The notes beneath the pieces were generated by a model, which had not been told where the DNA came from, made no database searches, and was given only the letters and a program-made list of their open reading frames with translations. The translations under genes and the position numbers were made by a program. DNA of 64,000 nucleotides from Olivibacter domesticus (GTDB lineage Bacteria; Bacteroidota; Bacteroidia; Sphingobacteriales; Sphingobacteriaceae), in assembly GCF_900109575.1 (NCBI RefSeq), contig NZ_FOAF01000011.1:124001-188000 (forward strand). Direction: 5' to 3'. Positions 35,214 to 45,391 of this stretch are shown here, one piece after another; position 1 is the first letter of the stretch; every line of letters starts with the position of its first letter.

Positions 35214-38200
35214 TTAAAATCCAACATTTATTCCGAACGTAAAGGTGCGCGGCACGGGGTACGCAGTTTGATCTATGCCAAGCCTTAATGGATCTTCCGC
35301 TCTTGCACTCACCTCCGGGTTCAATCCTGGGTATTTCGTTAACATCAATGCTTCTTGAATGCTTAAATAAGCTCGGATATTCTTTAGGTACTTATTATTT
35401 TCGATAGTAAAGTTTCGACCTAATGTAACATTACGGAGCGAAACATAAGTAGAGCTATAGACCCATCTTGAATTGGTAAATCGAAACAAGGCTGTCGTAC
35501 CGGCCAACGTTCTTGGAACCTCTCCATTACCAGGATTTTCTGGAGACCGCCAAACGTTTAACATTTCTTTTCTCATATTGAATACCGCATCCAGGTTTTC
35601 TGTATTTTCGTAGGTAGCATTCATGGTTTGCCCGCCCACAGATCCGGCAATTAAGAAGCTTAAGTCCCAATCTTTGTAACGAAAGTTATTTGTTAAACCA
35701 AAAATAAAGTCGGGGTTCGGGTCACCTATGAAAGTACGATCATTGTTGTCAATCACATTGTCGCCATTAAGATCTTTCATCCTTACCGTTCCAATTGCTG
35801 AAGACGAATGTTTTGGTTGGGTATCAAACTCTTCTTGCGTCATGTATACCCCATCATACACATATCCATAGAATTGGCCAATAGGGTGTCCAACAGCCGT
35901 GCGGTTAAAATCTCCTTGATCATTATAGCCGCCTATTGGCGTATCGTTCGTACCTAATTTCAGCACTTTATTTCTATTAAAGGTGATATTAAAATCGGTA
36001 TTCCATACAAATTCACCTGTCAGGTTTTTAGAACTAATCCCAATTTCATGTCCCCAGAATTTAAACGTACCGATATTGGTCCACACAGAACTAAAGCCAG
36101 ATGCTCTAGGCAGTTCGACAGGATAGAGCATCCCGTCTGTTTTCTTATTATAATAATCATATACAAGGCTAATACGATCGTCAAATAGGCCCAATTCAAA
36201 ACCTATATCCAATTGTTTGGTGGTTTCCCATCCGAGTGCGGGATTCCCCAACGAATTAATGGATAAACCTTGCGCTAGTGAGCCGCCAATTACGTAATTT
36301 GTAGGTGACATCATGGCAATGGAACGGTAATTTCCTATATTGTTATTGCCGACCAAACCATAGCTCGCTCTTAACTTTAAAAATGATATTTTTTCACTCT
36401 CTTTTAGAAAATTTTCGTCACTGGCTACCCATCCTACGGATACTGAAGGGAATGACCCCCACCTACGATCACTTCCAAAACGAGAGGAACCGTCTCTTCT
36501 CATGGCAGCAGAGAGTAGATACCTTCCCTTAAAGCTATAATTTAAGCGACCAATAAGGGATTCGAGCGACCATGCAGCCGTATTACTTCCAGCACCAGTA
36601 ACTGTCGCACCAGCGTCCAACCATGGAATTTGATCATTTGGAAAATCCGTTTTATCAATCGCACTGTTTTCTTGGCGATACTTCTGCGTCGTATAACCTG
36701 CCAGCAAATCAAATATATGATCACCTACCGATTTATTATAGCTAAAAACATTTTCATTCAGCCAGGAATAATACGTCTCCGTATTATATTGACCTGTTGC
36801 CCGTTGCGGCGGTGCCACAAATAAACCTCCCCCTGAAGTAGAAGAGACATAAAGCTGTTGCGTCTGTGCACCAAGATCAAAATCTGCTCTGGTTTTAAAT
36901 TTCAAGCCTTCTAATATCTTAAATTCTCCATATACGTTCCCTAATATCCGTGTTCTTCGATAATTATCTAGCTTTTCTTTTAGTACCCGATACCAGTTCG
37001 GATTCGGAAACATACCGAAAGTATTGGTGGTAATAGGTAGTGAGCCATCTGGGTTGATGGCAGGTGAAATCGGACTGGTTATAAACGATCCATCAATCAC
37101 TTGTCGCTGTCCATCTGTGTTACTCAAGGTATTATGATCTAACTGTAAAGTAGGAGCGATATTGAAGCCCAATGTTAATTTGTCATTTGGCCGAAACTCA
37201 TTATTGGCTCGAAACGAATACCGTTGATAACCGGTATTTAATACCACGCCCTGTTGGTTAAAGTACCCTGCCGTGACGGCGGAACTAAATTTTTCTGTAT
37301 TGGCCGTAAGCGATAATGAATAGTTTTGAATAGGAGCACCATCTCTTAATAGGATATCATACCAATCAGTACCCGCCCCATATTGCTCTGGATTTTTATA
37401 ATCGTCTGGAATTTCGGCCAATCCGGTTGCAGGGTTTACCCAATCCTCGTACCGTATTTTATCCTCATAATAGTTTTTCTGCCATTGTGCAAATTCGCGC
37501 GCATTCATCACATCAGGCCTTCCTCGCTGCGGCACATACTGAACGCCTCCATAGCTCGAGAAATTCACGTTAATGCCTTCACCTTTGCCTTTTTTTGTGG
37601 TGACGAGCACAACGCCATTCGCCGCCCTTGAACCGTATAAGGAAGTCGCAGACGCATCTTTTAATACAGAGAAACTTTCAATTTCGTCGGGGTTGATATT
37701 ACTGATATCGCCTGTGATCGGTTGCCCATCCACCACATATAAGGGTGTATTGCCGGCATTCATAGAAGCGGAGCCCCTAATCCGTACTGCCATCCCCTGT
37801 CCCGGTCTACCGGTTGTCTGACTAATCTGTACGCCCGGTATTCTACCCTGCAGCTTTTGAGAAAATTGCCCAACGGGTACATCCTTTAATTCCGTTGCTT
37901 CAATTTGGGAAATAGCGCCTGTTACCTCTTTTCGTTGCTGTGTTCCATAACTGATCACCACTTCATTAAGGGTCTGTGCTGATTCTGTCAGTTGCACATT
38001 GATAGTACCATTTTGAGCGATGATAGTAGTATCTCTATAGCCAATCAATTTAAAGTTTAATCTTGCTCCTTGCGTCGTTTCGAGCTGGTATTGACCTTTT
38101 GCATCCGTTTTAGTTCCCTGACGAGTCCCCTGTACTAAAACGGAAACCCCTTCCAACGGAGCAAGCTTATCGGACACAGTTCCGCTAACAACAAGTTTTT

Positions 38201-38285
38201 GCTGTCCGTAACCACTGATCGCCTGCAGCAGCATACATAAAAAAAGAATCTCTTTACATAGCCTTGGTTTAAAAGACTTTCTCAT
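35214..38285 (-). CDS. SusC/RagA-type TonB-dependent receptor (no STN domain)
   Basis: A 1023-residue outer-membrane oligosaccharide importer. After the signal peptide (ending SGYGQQ) come a carboxypeptidase-like domain (about 32-105: SGTVSDKLAPLEGVSVLVQG), the signature LNEVVISYGTQQRKEVTGAI, the plug with VLKDASATSLYGSRAANGVV, and the barrel ending FGINVGF. It lacks the STN domain of the two sigma-linked receptors, so it should not signal through FecR. Its expression is more likely set by the CAGGA direct-repeat promoter directly upstream (38349-38393). It starts the operon that runs to 24787. Confidence 0.96.
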   Translation of the reverse strand: MRKSFKPRLCKEILFLCMLLQAISGYGQQKLVVSGTVSDKLAPLEGVSVLVQGTRQGTKTDAKGQYQLETTQGARLNFKLIGYRDTTIIAQNGTINVQLTESAQTLNEVVISYGTQQRKEVTGAISQIEATELKDVPVGQFSQKLQGRIPGVQISQTTGRPGQGMAVRIRGSASMNAGNTPLYVVDGQPITGDISNINPDEIESFSVLKDASATSLYGSRAANGVVLVTTKKGKGEGINVNFSSYGGVQYVPQRGRPDVMNAREFAQWQKNYYEDKIRYEDWVNPATGLAEIPDDYKNPEQYGAGTDWYDILLRDGAPIQNYSLSLTANTEKFSSAVTAGYFNQQGVVLNTGYQRYSFRANNEFRPNDKLTLGFNIAPTLQLDHNTLSNTDGQRQVIDGSFITSPISPAINPDGSLPITTNTFGMFPNPNWYRVLKEKLDNYRRTRILGNVYGEFKILEGLKFKTRADFDLGAQTQQLYVSSTSGGGLFVAPPQRATGQYNTETYYSWLNENVFSYNKSVGDHIFDLLAGYTTQKYRQENSAIDKTDFPNDQIPWLDAGATVTGAGSNTAAWSLESLIGRLNYSFKGRYLLSAAMRRDGSSRFGSDRRWGSFPSVSVGWVASDENFLKESEKISFLKLRASYGLVGNNNIGNYRSIAMMSPTNYVIGGSLAQGLSINSLGNPALGWETTKQLDIGFELGLFDDRISLVYDYYNKKTDGMLYPVELPRASGFSSVWTNIGTFKFWGHEIGISSKNLTGEFVWNTDFNITFNRNKVLKLGTNDTPIGGYNDQGDFNRTAVGHPIGQFYGYVYDGVYMTQEEFDTQPKHSSSAIGTVRMKDLNGDNVIDNNDRTFIGDPNPDFIFGLTNNFRYKDWDLSFLIAGSVGGQTMNATYENTENLDAVFNMRKEMLNVWRSPENPGNGEVPRTLAGTTALFRFTNSRWVYSSTYVSLRNVTLGRNFTIENNKYLKNIRAYLSIQEALMLTKYPGLNPEVSARAEDPLRLGIDQTAYPVPRTFTFGINVGF

Positions 38286-38348
38286 AAATAAAATTTTAGG
38301 TTAAAAAATGTGTTGGATTATTTAGTGACCTCTGCTAATTGGTTTTAG

Positions 38349-38393
38349 TAAAGTAAAAGCAAATGCCCAGAAGTGGCAACCTGTACCATCCTG
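38349..38393 (-). promoter_or_regulatory. CAGGA-type direct-repeat operator and weak -7 box (site 4)
   Basis: Minus strand: CAGGATGGTACAGG (38393-38380), immediately followed by TTGCC, then TTTACTTTAC about 23 bp below the repeat. It is 95 bp upstream of the susC start, just after the terminator of the previous gene. Only the operator is convincing; the -7 match is poor. Confidence 0.55.
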
Positions 38394-38395
38394 TG

Positions 38396-38448
38396 AAATA
38401 AAAAAGCAGGCATTACTACCACCAAAAAAATGGTGATAGCAATGCCTG
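38396..38448 (-). terminator. Intrinsic terminator after GH78 gene
   Basis: The stem CAGGCATT (38407-38414) with AATGCCTG (38441-38448) has extra CACC/GGTG pairing inside. On the minus strand it is followed by CTTTTTTATTTC. It lies 26 bp after the stop of the 38474-40852 gene. Confidence 0.82.
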
Positions 38449-38473
38449 TACAGTATCTAAAGAAAAATTAAAA

Positions 38474-40852
38474 TTAAATGGAAAACTTTTGTTCGCCTGC
38501 TTTTAGTGTTACCTTCTTATTATCCCAAATAAATTCACCTTGCACATCGGCAGGTAAAGTAACCCTTGCTTCAAGCCCTTTCTTGTTGGTGCGTTTTAGA
38601 AAAACCTTGATTTCCCCTTTAGGATGTGGAATAACGGCATTAACCTGTTTTAGCTCTCCCAGCGCTGGTTCAATTCTTACTTTTGCAAAGCCCGGGGCAC
38701 TCGGCATAACGCCGCAAATAGTTGCTAAAAAATCATAATTAGGACTAGCACTCCAAGCATGACAATCTGATCTTGCAGGATCCGGCTTTTCGGCAAAGGT
38801 TGTAAGGCCTGTTTTTAACATGTCACGCCAAGGTGTTAAATGGTCATAATAAAGATCTGCCATCCCTGCCTTTTTCATGGCTTGCGTAAGATAAAAACGA
38901 TAGTAAAAGGTGGCAGGCCCTAAACTGGAGTCATTTAGCACGCGGCCCATCGTTTTTTTATGTGCGGCAGTAGGAATCGCTTCTGTAAGGATTCCCATAA
39001 TGCTCGCATGTTGACTATAAGCGTTCTTTTCCGGTGTATTGGCCATCACTCCTTTTTGTATATCAAAACATTGCTGATAAGTGCCTACAGCAAGTTCAGC
39101 GGCAAGATTTTTATAATGTTGAGCGGCTACCGACTTATGATAGTATTCAAATATTTTTGCAGCCTGCTGTAAGGTATACACATATTGAAGTGTTATTACA
39201 GAAGAGTTTCCATCCGTAGCTCCATCGGGTACACCATTCGGAAAAACATCCGTATAATCCACAAAATTCCACCATTTCATCGGTCCAAGCATTTTCTTTT
39301 CTTGGTCTATCTGCTTTTCATACCAATCTAATACACTCATCATCCCCATCAGAAACTGTTCAATAAAAGCGTCATCTTTTCGAAGCATCCAATAATCATG
39401 CACCATTGAAATCCACCACAGAGAGAAAGGGGGGATCACCTGCAACCGATTACTTGGATATCGTCCCTGGGTGAGTCCTTCTGGAACGCGCGAATGATGA
39501 AAGTCTAACAAGGCTTTTCTTACTAGGCGATCGTCTCCTGCTACATACATTGAAATCAATGCCTGTATCCTTGTATCTGCCTCGTATTGCAGTTGCTCAT
39601 AATACGGACAATCATAGTAAGTTTCTCCAGCGCAGAGCCGGGCGGTGCGCCACCCTACCTTCCATATTTCTTCAAGTGAAGCATCATCACTGCTAAAATG
39701 TGCATTCTCTTTAAAAGGATAACCTGTATACATTCCGTAGAGATCCTCTATCTCTAAGGGCTCTTCGCTCGTCATGATATCCAATTGTAAATAACGATAG
39801 GTTCTAAGCCAAAGAGGTCTGAATAAACGGTGGCGGCCTCCATCTGGTTTAAAAATATCGTAATTGCCAATCAATTCTTTTCCTTCTACTACATTACGGT
39901 TTCCCTTTCGGCCATTATTATCAAAGAGTGTTTCTGCATATGATAATTTGATGGACGCCCCTTTACCTTTACTTACTAGGAGCTGCGGGTAAGCAACGGT
40001 ATTATAACTTTGATCTAGTAGTATCGAGACCTTGGTATTCGCGGGAATGGTCAAGCTTTCTTTTCCATTTAAAAATGCCTGTGATACCGGTACGCCATCC
40101 GTTCGTCGTACTTCTTTTAAGCGCTGTAAGCTTTCTTCCATCTGTGGGATATTGCGCGGTACCAGTGTCCATAAATTATCAGTGCCATATCCTAAGGATG
40201 CAGGACTCGCCATTTCTGAGGAATGTGTCCAACTACTATCATCGAATTCACCCTTTTCCCAATTCCAAGGGTAAAGCGCTCCATCTACCTCATCGCCAGG
40301 ACCTATTACCATGTAGGCTTTCAATCGAGCTCCATTATCTGTCGAACAAGGCTTATATGCCTTATCTGTCAAGACTTTCCAGGAATTGTTCGTATTGACT
40401 AGCTGTTCCTTTTCCGAATTTCCTTGTAATAAAAATCCAGTTTGGTTAGATATTTGTGCAACGGGGGCATACGTTCCCATATTCCACACCAGCGCTGCAA
40501 TCACATTTTTTCCTGAAACCAAAAAAGGCGCAATATCAACCGTTTCAAAATACCAATTATACAGATCTCCCCTGGCAGGACCACTGCTTACTGCCTTTCC
40601 ATTCACAAAAAGCCGATAGCGATTATCGGCCGTAACATTTATAATAAATTTTTCCGGTATGGCAGGAATATCAAAAGTCTTTCTAAAATGATAAACGCCA
40701 TAATCACGCGGCGCAATTTCCGGACAAGTAATCCACCTAGCTGTCCAATGGTTCTGCAACAGCTCTTGGTTAACAAGCTCTTGTTGTCTAGCATCTGCGT
40801 GCCGCCAACTAAGGCACAAAAAGAACAATGCGATAGTATAAAATCGGTTCAT
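38474..40852 (-). CDS. GH78-family alpha-L-rhamnosidase
   Basis: A 792-residue secreted protein (signal MNRFYTIALFFLCLSWRHADA). The N-terminal rhamnosidase sandwich (about 35-165: NVTADNRYRLFVNGKAVSSG) is followed by the second sandwich, then the (alpha/alpha)6 barrel with CAGETYYDCPYYEQLQYEAD (about 405-425) in place of the usual TDCPxRE, and the C-terminal beta domain (ANPNYDFLATICGVMPSAPG region and VRIEPALGE). The YDCPYYEQLQYEAD variant is shared by a recognised GH78 branch. The gene has its own operator-like site upstream (40924-40967) and a terminator downstream, so it stands alone between two operons. Confidence 0.88.
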   Translation of the reverse strand: MNRFYTIALFFLCLSWRHADARQQELVNQELLQNHWTARWITCPEIAPRDYGVYHFRKTFDIPAIPEKFIINVTADNRYRLFVNGKAVSSGPARGDLYNWYFETVDIAPFLVSGKNVIAALVWNMGTYAPVAQISNQTGFLLQGNSEKEQLVNTNNSWKVLTDKAYKPCSTDNGARLKAYMVIGPGDEVDGALYPWNWEKGEFDDSSWTHSSEMASPASLGYGTDNLWTLVPRNIPQMEESLQRLKEVRRTDGVPVSQAFLNGKESLTIPANTKVSILLDQSYNTVAYPQLLVSKGKGASIKLSYAETLFDNNGRKGNRNVVEGKELIGNYDIFKPDGGRHRLFRPLWLRTYRYLQLDIMTSEEPLEIEDLYGMYTGYPFKENAHFSSDDASLEEIWKVGWRTARLCAGETYYDCPYYEQLQYEADTRIQALISMYVAGDDRLVRKALLDFHHSRVPEGLTQGRYPSNRLQVIPPFSLWWISMVHDYWMLRKDDAFIEQFLMGMMSVLDWYEKQIDQEKKMLGPMKWWNFVDYTDVFPNGVPDGATDGNSSVITLQYVYTLQQAAKIFEYYHKSVAAQHYKNLAAELAVGTYQQCFDIQKGVMANTPEKNAYSQHASIMGILTEAIPTAAHKKTMGRVLNDSSLGPATFYYRFYLTQAMKKAGMADLYYDHLTPWRDMLKTGLTTFAEKPDPARSDCHAWSASPNYDFLATICGVMPSAPGFAKVRIEPALGELKQVNAVIPHPKGEIKVFLKRTNKKGLEARVTLPADVQGEFIWDNKKVTLKAGEQKFSI

Positions 40853-40923
40853 AATCTAAATGGTTATTAATATCACGTGTAAACCTAACAGTTTCACATG
40901 GAACGCGCCATTTGGCAATTTAC

Positions 40924-40967
40924 GATTTTAACTTATTTTATTTAGATAGGCAACCTGCAGTATCCTG
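40924..40967 (-). promoter_or_regulatory. CAGGA-type direct-repeat operator (site 5)
   Basis: Minus strand: CAGGATACTGCAGG (40967-40954) followed directly by TTGCC, as in site 4, and an A/T-rich TTAAAATC about 23 bp on. It lies 102 bp upstream of the GH78 start, in the gap after the GH106 gene. Confidence 0.55.
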
Positions 40968-41011
40968 TATCTTTTTGGCTATCCTATTACACTACTGCAA
41001 TCGGGAAGTGG

Positions 41012-43777
41012 CTAGTTATACGGAATAAGGACAGCCTTGCCTGCCAGTCCAGACGGAGAAATTTTCCAATTTGCTGCGTCAAACGGGTCATAATTTATAT
41101 TCACAAAATTGATTTCATGATATGCCCGCCAGGTTAATCCTTTTCTATCCATATCTCTTATACGATTTGCCATCAGATTTGCCACCTCAATTTCAATCAC
41201 ATTACTTCCCTTTTTCAGTAAATCTTTTACTCTAAGTCTATATGGAATACTCCAAATGATGCCTGCTTCCCGCCCGTTGATCTTTACTTTAGCGCTTTCA
41301 TAAACTTGATCCAATTGCAACAAAACCTCTTTTGCATTTATCTCTGGCAATTGAAATGACAGCTTATAAATCGCGGATCCGGCAAATGACCTTGCCGCAC
41401 TGTCGGTAAAGGTTGTCCAAGGCCTTAAAGAAGAAATTGTATTCGTTTTAGGCAACTGCGGCCCACCCTCTTTAAAAGAAACTTCCCAATTCCCATTAAG
41501 GGAAATATTTTTAGATGGATTATCTAAATACGTCCATAAAACTTCCTTTGGATTTTGTTCTTGAGTCGACTTAATAATCCACGATTCACCAGGGTTCAAC
41601 TGTATTCTGACATACTGTTTTTCATGCTCACGTTTACTTTCCGCAACACCAACTTGTCTCGACAAAGGGTCCATTATATAATAGTTGCGCGCAGGATGAA
41701 GCAATTGAATATACTTATCAACTGCTTTCGCCGTATGGTTTACAATATAATAATAGCTGTCGGGTCCACTCTTTCTTCTAATAAACTTCAAGCCCTCGTC
41801 TACCAAGGGTTCTCCATAAACATTTTCTGCCTGCAAGCCTCCTAAAAAATTATCCTGAATGATGATTTTACCTTTTTTTATAGACCTACCTGTGGCTATA
41901 TTTTTCACCTCCGATAATAGGCGACTAAATTCCTTTCTTCTATTTTCCAGCGCATGAAGTCCGGGAACATCTGTCGGAAGCGATTGAAAAACAACTGTCC
42001 CACCCTCCTGTGCTAATCGGATAAGCTCCTTTAAGGTTGTTACCGGCATCTTCTCCGTCTTAGGGACTAACAAAACTTTATATGAAAGCGCATTATTCCC
42101 TGTTTTCCATTCCCCTCCCTCATAACGTATGTTTTGTAAGAGATGGTCAGAGATAAAATCGAAAGAGTAGCCCTCCTCTTCTAATTTAACCGCACTTTTA
42201 TAAAAGGCTGTTGGGTGTAACCACTTATCAATATCATGCACTTTTAAAGGCATATCTTTTCCTTTAGGATTTCCCCAGGCATCGTATACCGGCCAATAAA
42301 TCAACAACTCATTATCAGCATTTCCATTTTGTAAAACCGACTGAACATTTGTTATATACGTATTCAATCCCGACAAATGAGGCCATAAACTATTAGCAGG
42401 CACAAAGTTTACCGAAGCGTAAAACAACCACCCTGGCCACTTAACCTCCGTGGGAGAATAAGTAGTTCCATGATAAAACACATGATTTATACCCGCTAAA
42501 AAAGCCTGCTCTACCTCTGGCTTACACTGCGCCCAAGACGTTTTAAAATGCTCCGTTAACCAGGTAAAGGTTTCACTCGACACTAAGTTCTTACCGCTTA
42601 CATGTGCCGCTGAGGAAGCGAATTTTAACATGATGGGATCCGGATCAACATTCCGTATATCGGCGCTATCTCTACGCAATCCCGGAATAGGAAAATAACT
42701 CGAACCAAATGTCTCTGCTTCCGGAATATCTACGGCTGCATAAAGATCTAATAGATTTCCAGGCGAACCATGTGCTTGATTTTTAGTAATGCCATGGTGC
42801 CGATGCGCCCAGGCAGTCCAGGGTTTAGTGAAATTCTCCAGCAACATATCTGCAAGTGTTTCCCGGTAGTCAGACTTAACTCTTGAGACAAGATCCGTAC
42901 TATCATTACTTAAAAACGCACGGATATATAAACGTAGGTCATACCCTCTTTTTTGTTTAAAAACTTCAAATAGCGCCGGAGTCCAATCGGCTCCATACAC
43001 CTCGTAACTATCATTGTAAAATGCACGTACACCTAATGTCTGCGTATCGAAAGCTTGATCATAAGGTTTAAGATATTGATTAAGAGCCGAAGCAGAAAAA
43101 TGGTCTAACGTAAAGCCATCCCCACCGGGTGCTGCTCGTTTAACTTTTTGTTTCGTTTTACCTAAAAAGGTAGCATAAAGATCCCAATGCTCGTCGCTAG
43201 ATTCCCAATGCAACTTTCCTTCCTGATCCACTTTATCGGTTATCAATAATACTTTGCCATCCGTCCCATAAGCAGTTAATGAAAGTAAAGGGGCATCAGG
43301 TTGTTTTTCATCCGGCGATTTTATTTTTTCGATGAATGGCTTCCCTTTATCAACTTGATAATGTTTGACGATTAATTTAGTTGCGGCATGCTCTTTATCC
43401 ACCTGAGGTCCGCCAAAGGGCCAACCCGTGCCATTGGTTAGGTCTACTCCCATGTTTAAACTATCTGCCTGTTTAACCGTATAACGCAATTTATCCATCC
43501 AAGAAGTAGAAAGGTGTTGAAGGTAATGATCTTCATAGCCCTTTGCACCATATATTGGTGCAATTTCTACTCCTCCAATTCCCACTTGCTGGTACTTCTT
43601 TAGTAATACAGCTATATTTTTTTCATCTACTGCATTTCCCATCCACCACCATCGTGTCCAGGGTTTCATTTCTTTATTTATTGTAGGCCAGAGATTTGAC
43701 TGCGCATTGGTCTTTTGGGGGCTGATGTTCATTAAACAGAGCAGACAAAAGCCTATGAAACGCGGATAATACATCAT
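41012..43777 (-). CDS. GH106-family alpha-L-rhamnosidase
   Basis: A 921-residue secreted enzyme (signal MMYYPRFIGFCLLCLMNISP). The catalytic domain opens with the GH106 hallmark PWTRWWWMGNAVDEKNIAVL and continues with GVGGVEIAPIYG-like and VDLTNGTGWPFGGPQV motifs. A candidate catalytic Glu lies in SSETFTWLTE (about residue 398). The C-terminal jelly roll includes VLLQLDQVYESAKVKINGRE, and the protein ends ISPSGLAGKAVLIPYN. Its start codon lies 2 bp from the stop of the rhamnose mutarotase gene, tight coupling that supports rhamnose as the released sugar. It is the last gene of the acetylesterase/GH105 operon. Confidence 0.9.
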   Translation of the reverse strand: MMYYPRFIGFCLLCLMNISPQKTNAQSNLWPTINKEMKPWTRWWWMGNAVDEKNIAVLLKKYQQVGIGGVEIAPIYGAKGYEDHYLQHLSTSWMDKLRYTVKQADSLNMGVDLTNGTGWPFGGPQVDKEHAATKLIVKHYQVDKGKPFIEKIKSPDEKQPDAPLLSLTAYGTDGKVLLITDKVDQEGKLHWESSDEHWDLYATFLGKTKQKVKRAAPGGDGFTLDHFSASALNQYLKPYDQAFDTQTLGVRAFYNDSYEVYGADWTPALFEVFKQKRGYDLRLYIRAFLSNDSTDLVSRVKSDYRETLADMLLENFTKPWTAWAHRHHGITKNQAHGSPGNLLDLYAAVDIPEAETFGSSYFPIPGLRRDSADIRNVDPDPIMLKFASSAAHVSGKNLVSSETFTWLTEHFKTSWAQCKPEVEQAFLAGINHVFYHGTTYSPTEVKWPGWLFYASVNFVPANSLWPHLSGLNTYITNVQSVLQNGNADNELLIYWPVYDAWGNPKGKDMPLKVHDIDKWLHPTAFYKSAVKLEEEGYSFDFISDHLLQNIRYEGGEWKTGNNALSYKVLLVPKTEKMPVTTLKELIRLAQEGGTVVFQSLPTDVPGLHALENRRKEFSRLLSEVKNIATGRSIKKGKIIIQDNFLGGLQAENVYGEPLVDEGLKFIRRKSGPDSYYYIVNHTAKAVDKYIQLLHPARNYYIMDPLSRQVGVAESKREHEKQYVRIQLNPGESWIIKSTQEQNPKEVLWTYLDNPSKNISLNGNWEVSFKEGGPQLPKTNTISSLRPWTTFTDSAARSFAGSAIYKLSFQLPEINAKEVLLQLDQVYESAKVKINGREAGIIWSIPYRLRVKDLLKKGSNVIEIEVANLMANRIRDMDRKGLTWRAYHEINFVNINYDPFDAANWKISPSGLAGKAVLIPYN

Positions 43778-43779
43778 AA

Positions 43780-44091
43780 CTAATCTAAATGAAAAACCGT
43801 TTTTAACGGTGTACTAACAGGCGAATTATCTGCGTTCGTCTCCATAATATCAGCCATATAAGCCCACCATTTTTTTACAATTGGATAGTCACCCAAATCT
43901 TGCGAAGAACTATCACCTTGTTGTTGTACAGCAAATAAGGTATTCGTTTCTTCATCTAAAAAGATTGTGTAATCTGCAACACCATGCTCTTTGAGTAATG
44001 CCTTTACTTCAGGCCACAAGGCATTATGTCGTCTTTTATACTCTTCCTGAAAGCCAGGCATTAATTTCATTTTGAATGCTATTTTTGACAT
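43780..44091 (-). CDS. rhaM: L-rhamnose mutarotase
   Basis: Interconverts alpha- and beta-L-rhamnopyranose so that released rhamnose can enter isomerase-based catabolism (EC 5.1.3.32). At 103 residues it matches the family length. It begins with the family pattern FKMKLMPGFQEEYKRRHNAL, where the His of RRHNALWPEV is the likely catalytic residue. ADYTIFLDEETNTLFAVQQ and KKWWAYMADIM complete the dimeric ferredoxin-like fold. No signal peptide, so cytoplasmic. It lies between GH105 and GH106 genes. The other rhamnose-catabolic genes (isomerase, kinase, aldolase) are not in this window. Confidence 0.94.
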   Translation of the reverse strand: MSKIAFKMKLMPGFQEEYKRRHNALWPEVKALLKEHGVADYTIFLDEETNTLFAVQQQGDSSSQDLGDYPIVKKWWAYMADIMETNADNSPVSTPLKTVFHLD

Positions 44092-44179
44092 TACTGGTTA
44101 TTCGTTGTTGGTTATTTGTTACTCGTTGTTGCTTATGTGTAATGACGATTCTAAGGGCAATACTACTTAACTATTCAAC

Positions 44180-45331
44180 TTATTGACTAATTAGCCTATA
44201 CACTTCCGTTCCGGCTAATAAAAAACACCCTAAACCATAATCTTCAAAATCCGGTTTACTCGTATACGTAACAGGTTGTCCGTCTTTTGGCTCTTTCCCT
44301 GTTCCTTGCAAATAACCTAAGAAACCATTTTCATGCAATGATTCTTTACTCAACGCATTCCAAGCCTTCTGTACAATCGGCATATATGCTTTCTTCTCTA
44401 CTAGTCCTTTATTCATGGCCCAAGCCATACCATAGGTGAAAAGCGCTGTACCACTTGCTTCTTTTCCACCGAAATTTGTCGGATCATGAAGGCTCGCGTT
44501 CCAGAAACCGTCTTTTCTTTGAAGAGGAGCTAAAGCACCCAGCATATCTTTCAAATCTTGCAAGTATTCTTGGTAATGCGGATCTGAAGCAGGTAGCTCG
44601 TCCAGTACCCTCACGAGCGCTGCCACTACCCAACCGTTACCGCGCGACCAATAACAATCTTCTCCGTTCGGTTCTTTATAGGGCGGAACAAAATCTTTAT
44701 CACGCCACCATAATTTATCTTGCCGGTTATATAGGCCCTTCCCTCCTTGTTGATTTTTTGTATGGCTGTAAAGGGCATACATTTTATCAAAATATTTTGT
44801 ATCGTTAGAAGTGACTCCCAGTTTAACAAATATAGGCATGGACATCTGTATCGCATCGATCCAATTCCAATCGTCCACCTTATCGCTATTCACCATTGCA
44901 TCGATATTTTCCTTGATAGCTTTTAGTTGAATTGGATTTTTATCTAATCGATAAAGATCAATATACGTTTGTCCGCAGCATTGATTATCGGCGTTGCGCG
45001 TGAATAAATCACGTGCCGGAGCCCATTGATGCTTTTCTCCCCATTGCGTTGCATAGTCGTGATAGCGTTTATCTTTATCTATGGTATATAATGCCATTAA
45101 GCCTTCGTAATATACTGCACGTGTCCAGATATTCGCTGGACGTTCTTTATTGGTAATAATGGTTTTGCCCGCGTCGGGCCATTTTTCCATAAAGTAATTA
45201 TTGGCTAATCTTAATTGTTCGAGAAGCTGACCTTTCTTTGGTAATTTTTGACCGTAAACGGAGACCACCATTATACTAAGACAGCTAAACGCAACTAGTT
45301 TAAAAAGGCTCCTATAGACTGATTTATTCAT
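44180..45331 (-). CDS. GH105 unsaturated rhamnogalacturonyl hydrolase
   Basis: Removes the 4,5-unsaturated galacturonyl residue left at the end of oligosaccharides by rhamnogalacturonan or pectate lyases. It has 383 residues with a signal segment (LVAFSCLSIMVVSVYGQ). The (alpha/alpha)6 barrel has WTRAVYYEGLMALY, NWIDAIQMSMPIFVKLGV (candidate catalytic Asp), GEDCYWSRGNGWVVAALVRV (about 220-240, the most conserved YesR/YteR-type motif) and EASGTALFTYGMAWAMNKGL. A signal peptide places it in the periplasm. It lies downstream of the acetylesterase gene with repeat R3 between, and upstream of rhaM. Confidence 0.92.
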   Translation of the reverse strand: MNKSVYRSLFKLVAFSCLSIMVVSVYGQKLPKKGQLLEQLRLANNYFMEKWPDAGKTIITNKERPANIWTRAVYYEGLMALYTIDKDKRYHDYATQWGEKHQWAPARDLFTRNADNQCCGQTYIDLYRLDKNPIQLKAIKENIDAMVNSDKVDDWNWIDAIQMSMPIFVKLGVTSNDTKYFDKMYALYSHTKNQQGGKGLYNRQDKLWWRDKDFVPPYKEPNGEDCYWSRGNGWVVAALVRVLDELPASDPHYQEYLQDLKDMLGALAPLQRKDGFWNASLHDPTNFGGKEASGTALFTYGMAWAMNKGLVEKKAYMPIVQKAWNALSKESLHENGFLGYLQGTGKEPKDGQPVTYTSKPDFEDYGLGCFLLAGTEVYRLISQ

Positions 45332-45391
45332 AATTATTGTTATTGAATATGAGTATTGAATATTATACTTAACTATACTTCTCTTTAATTC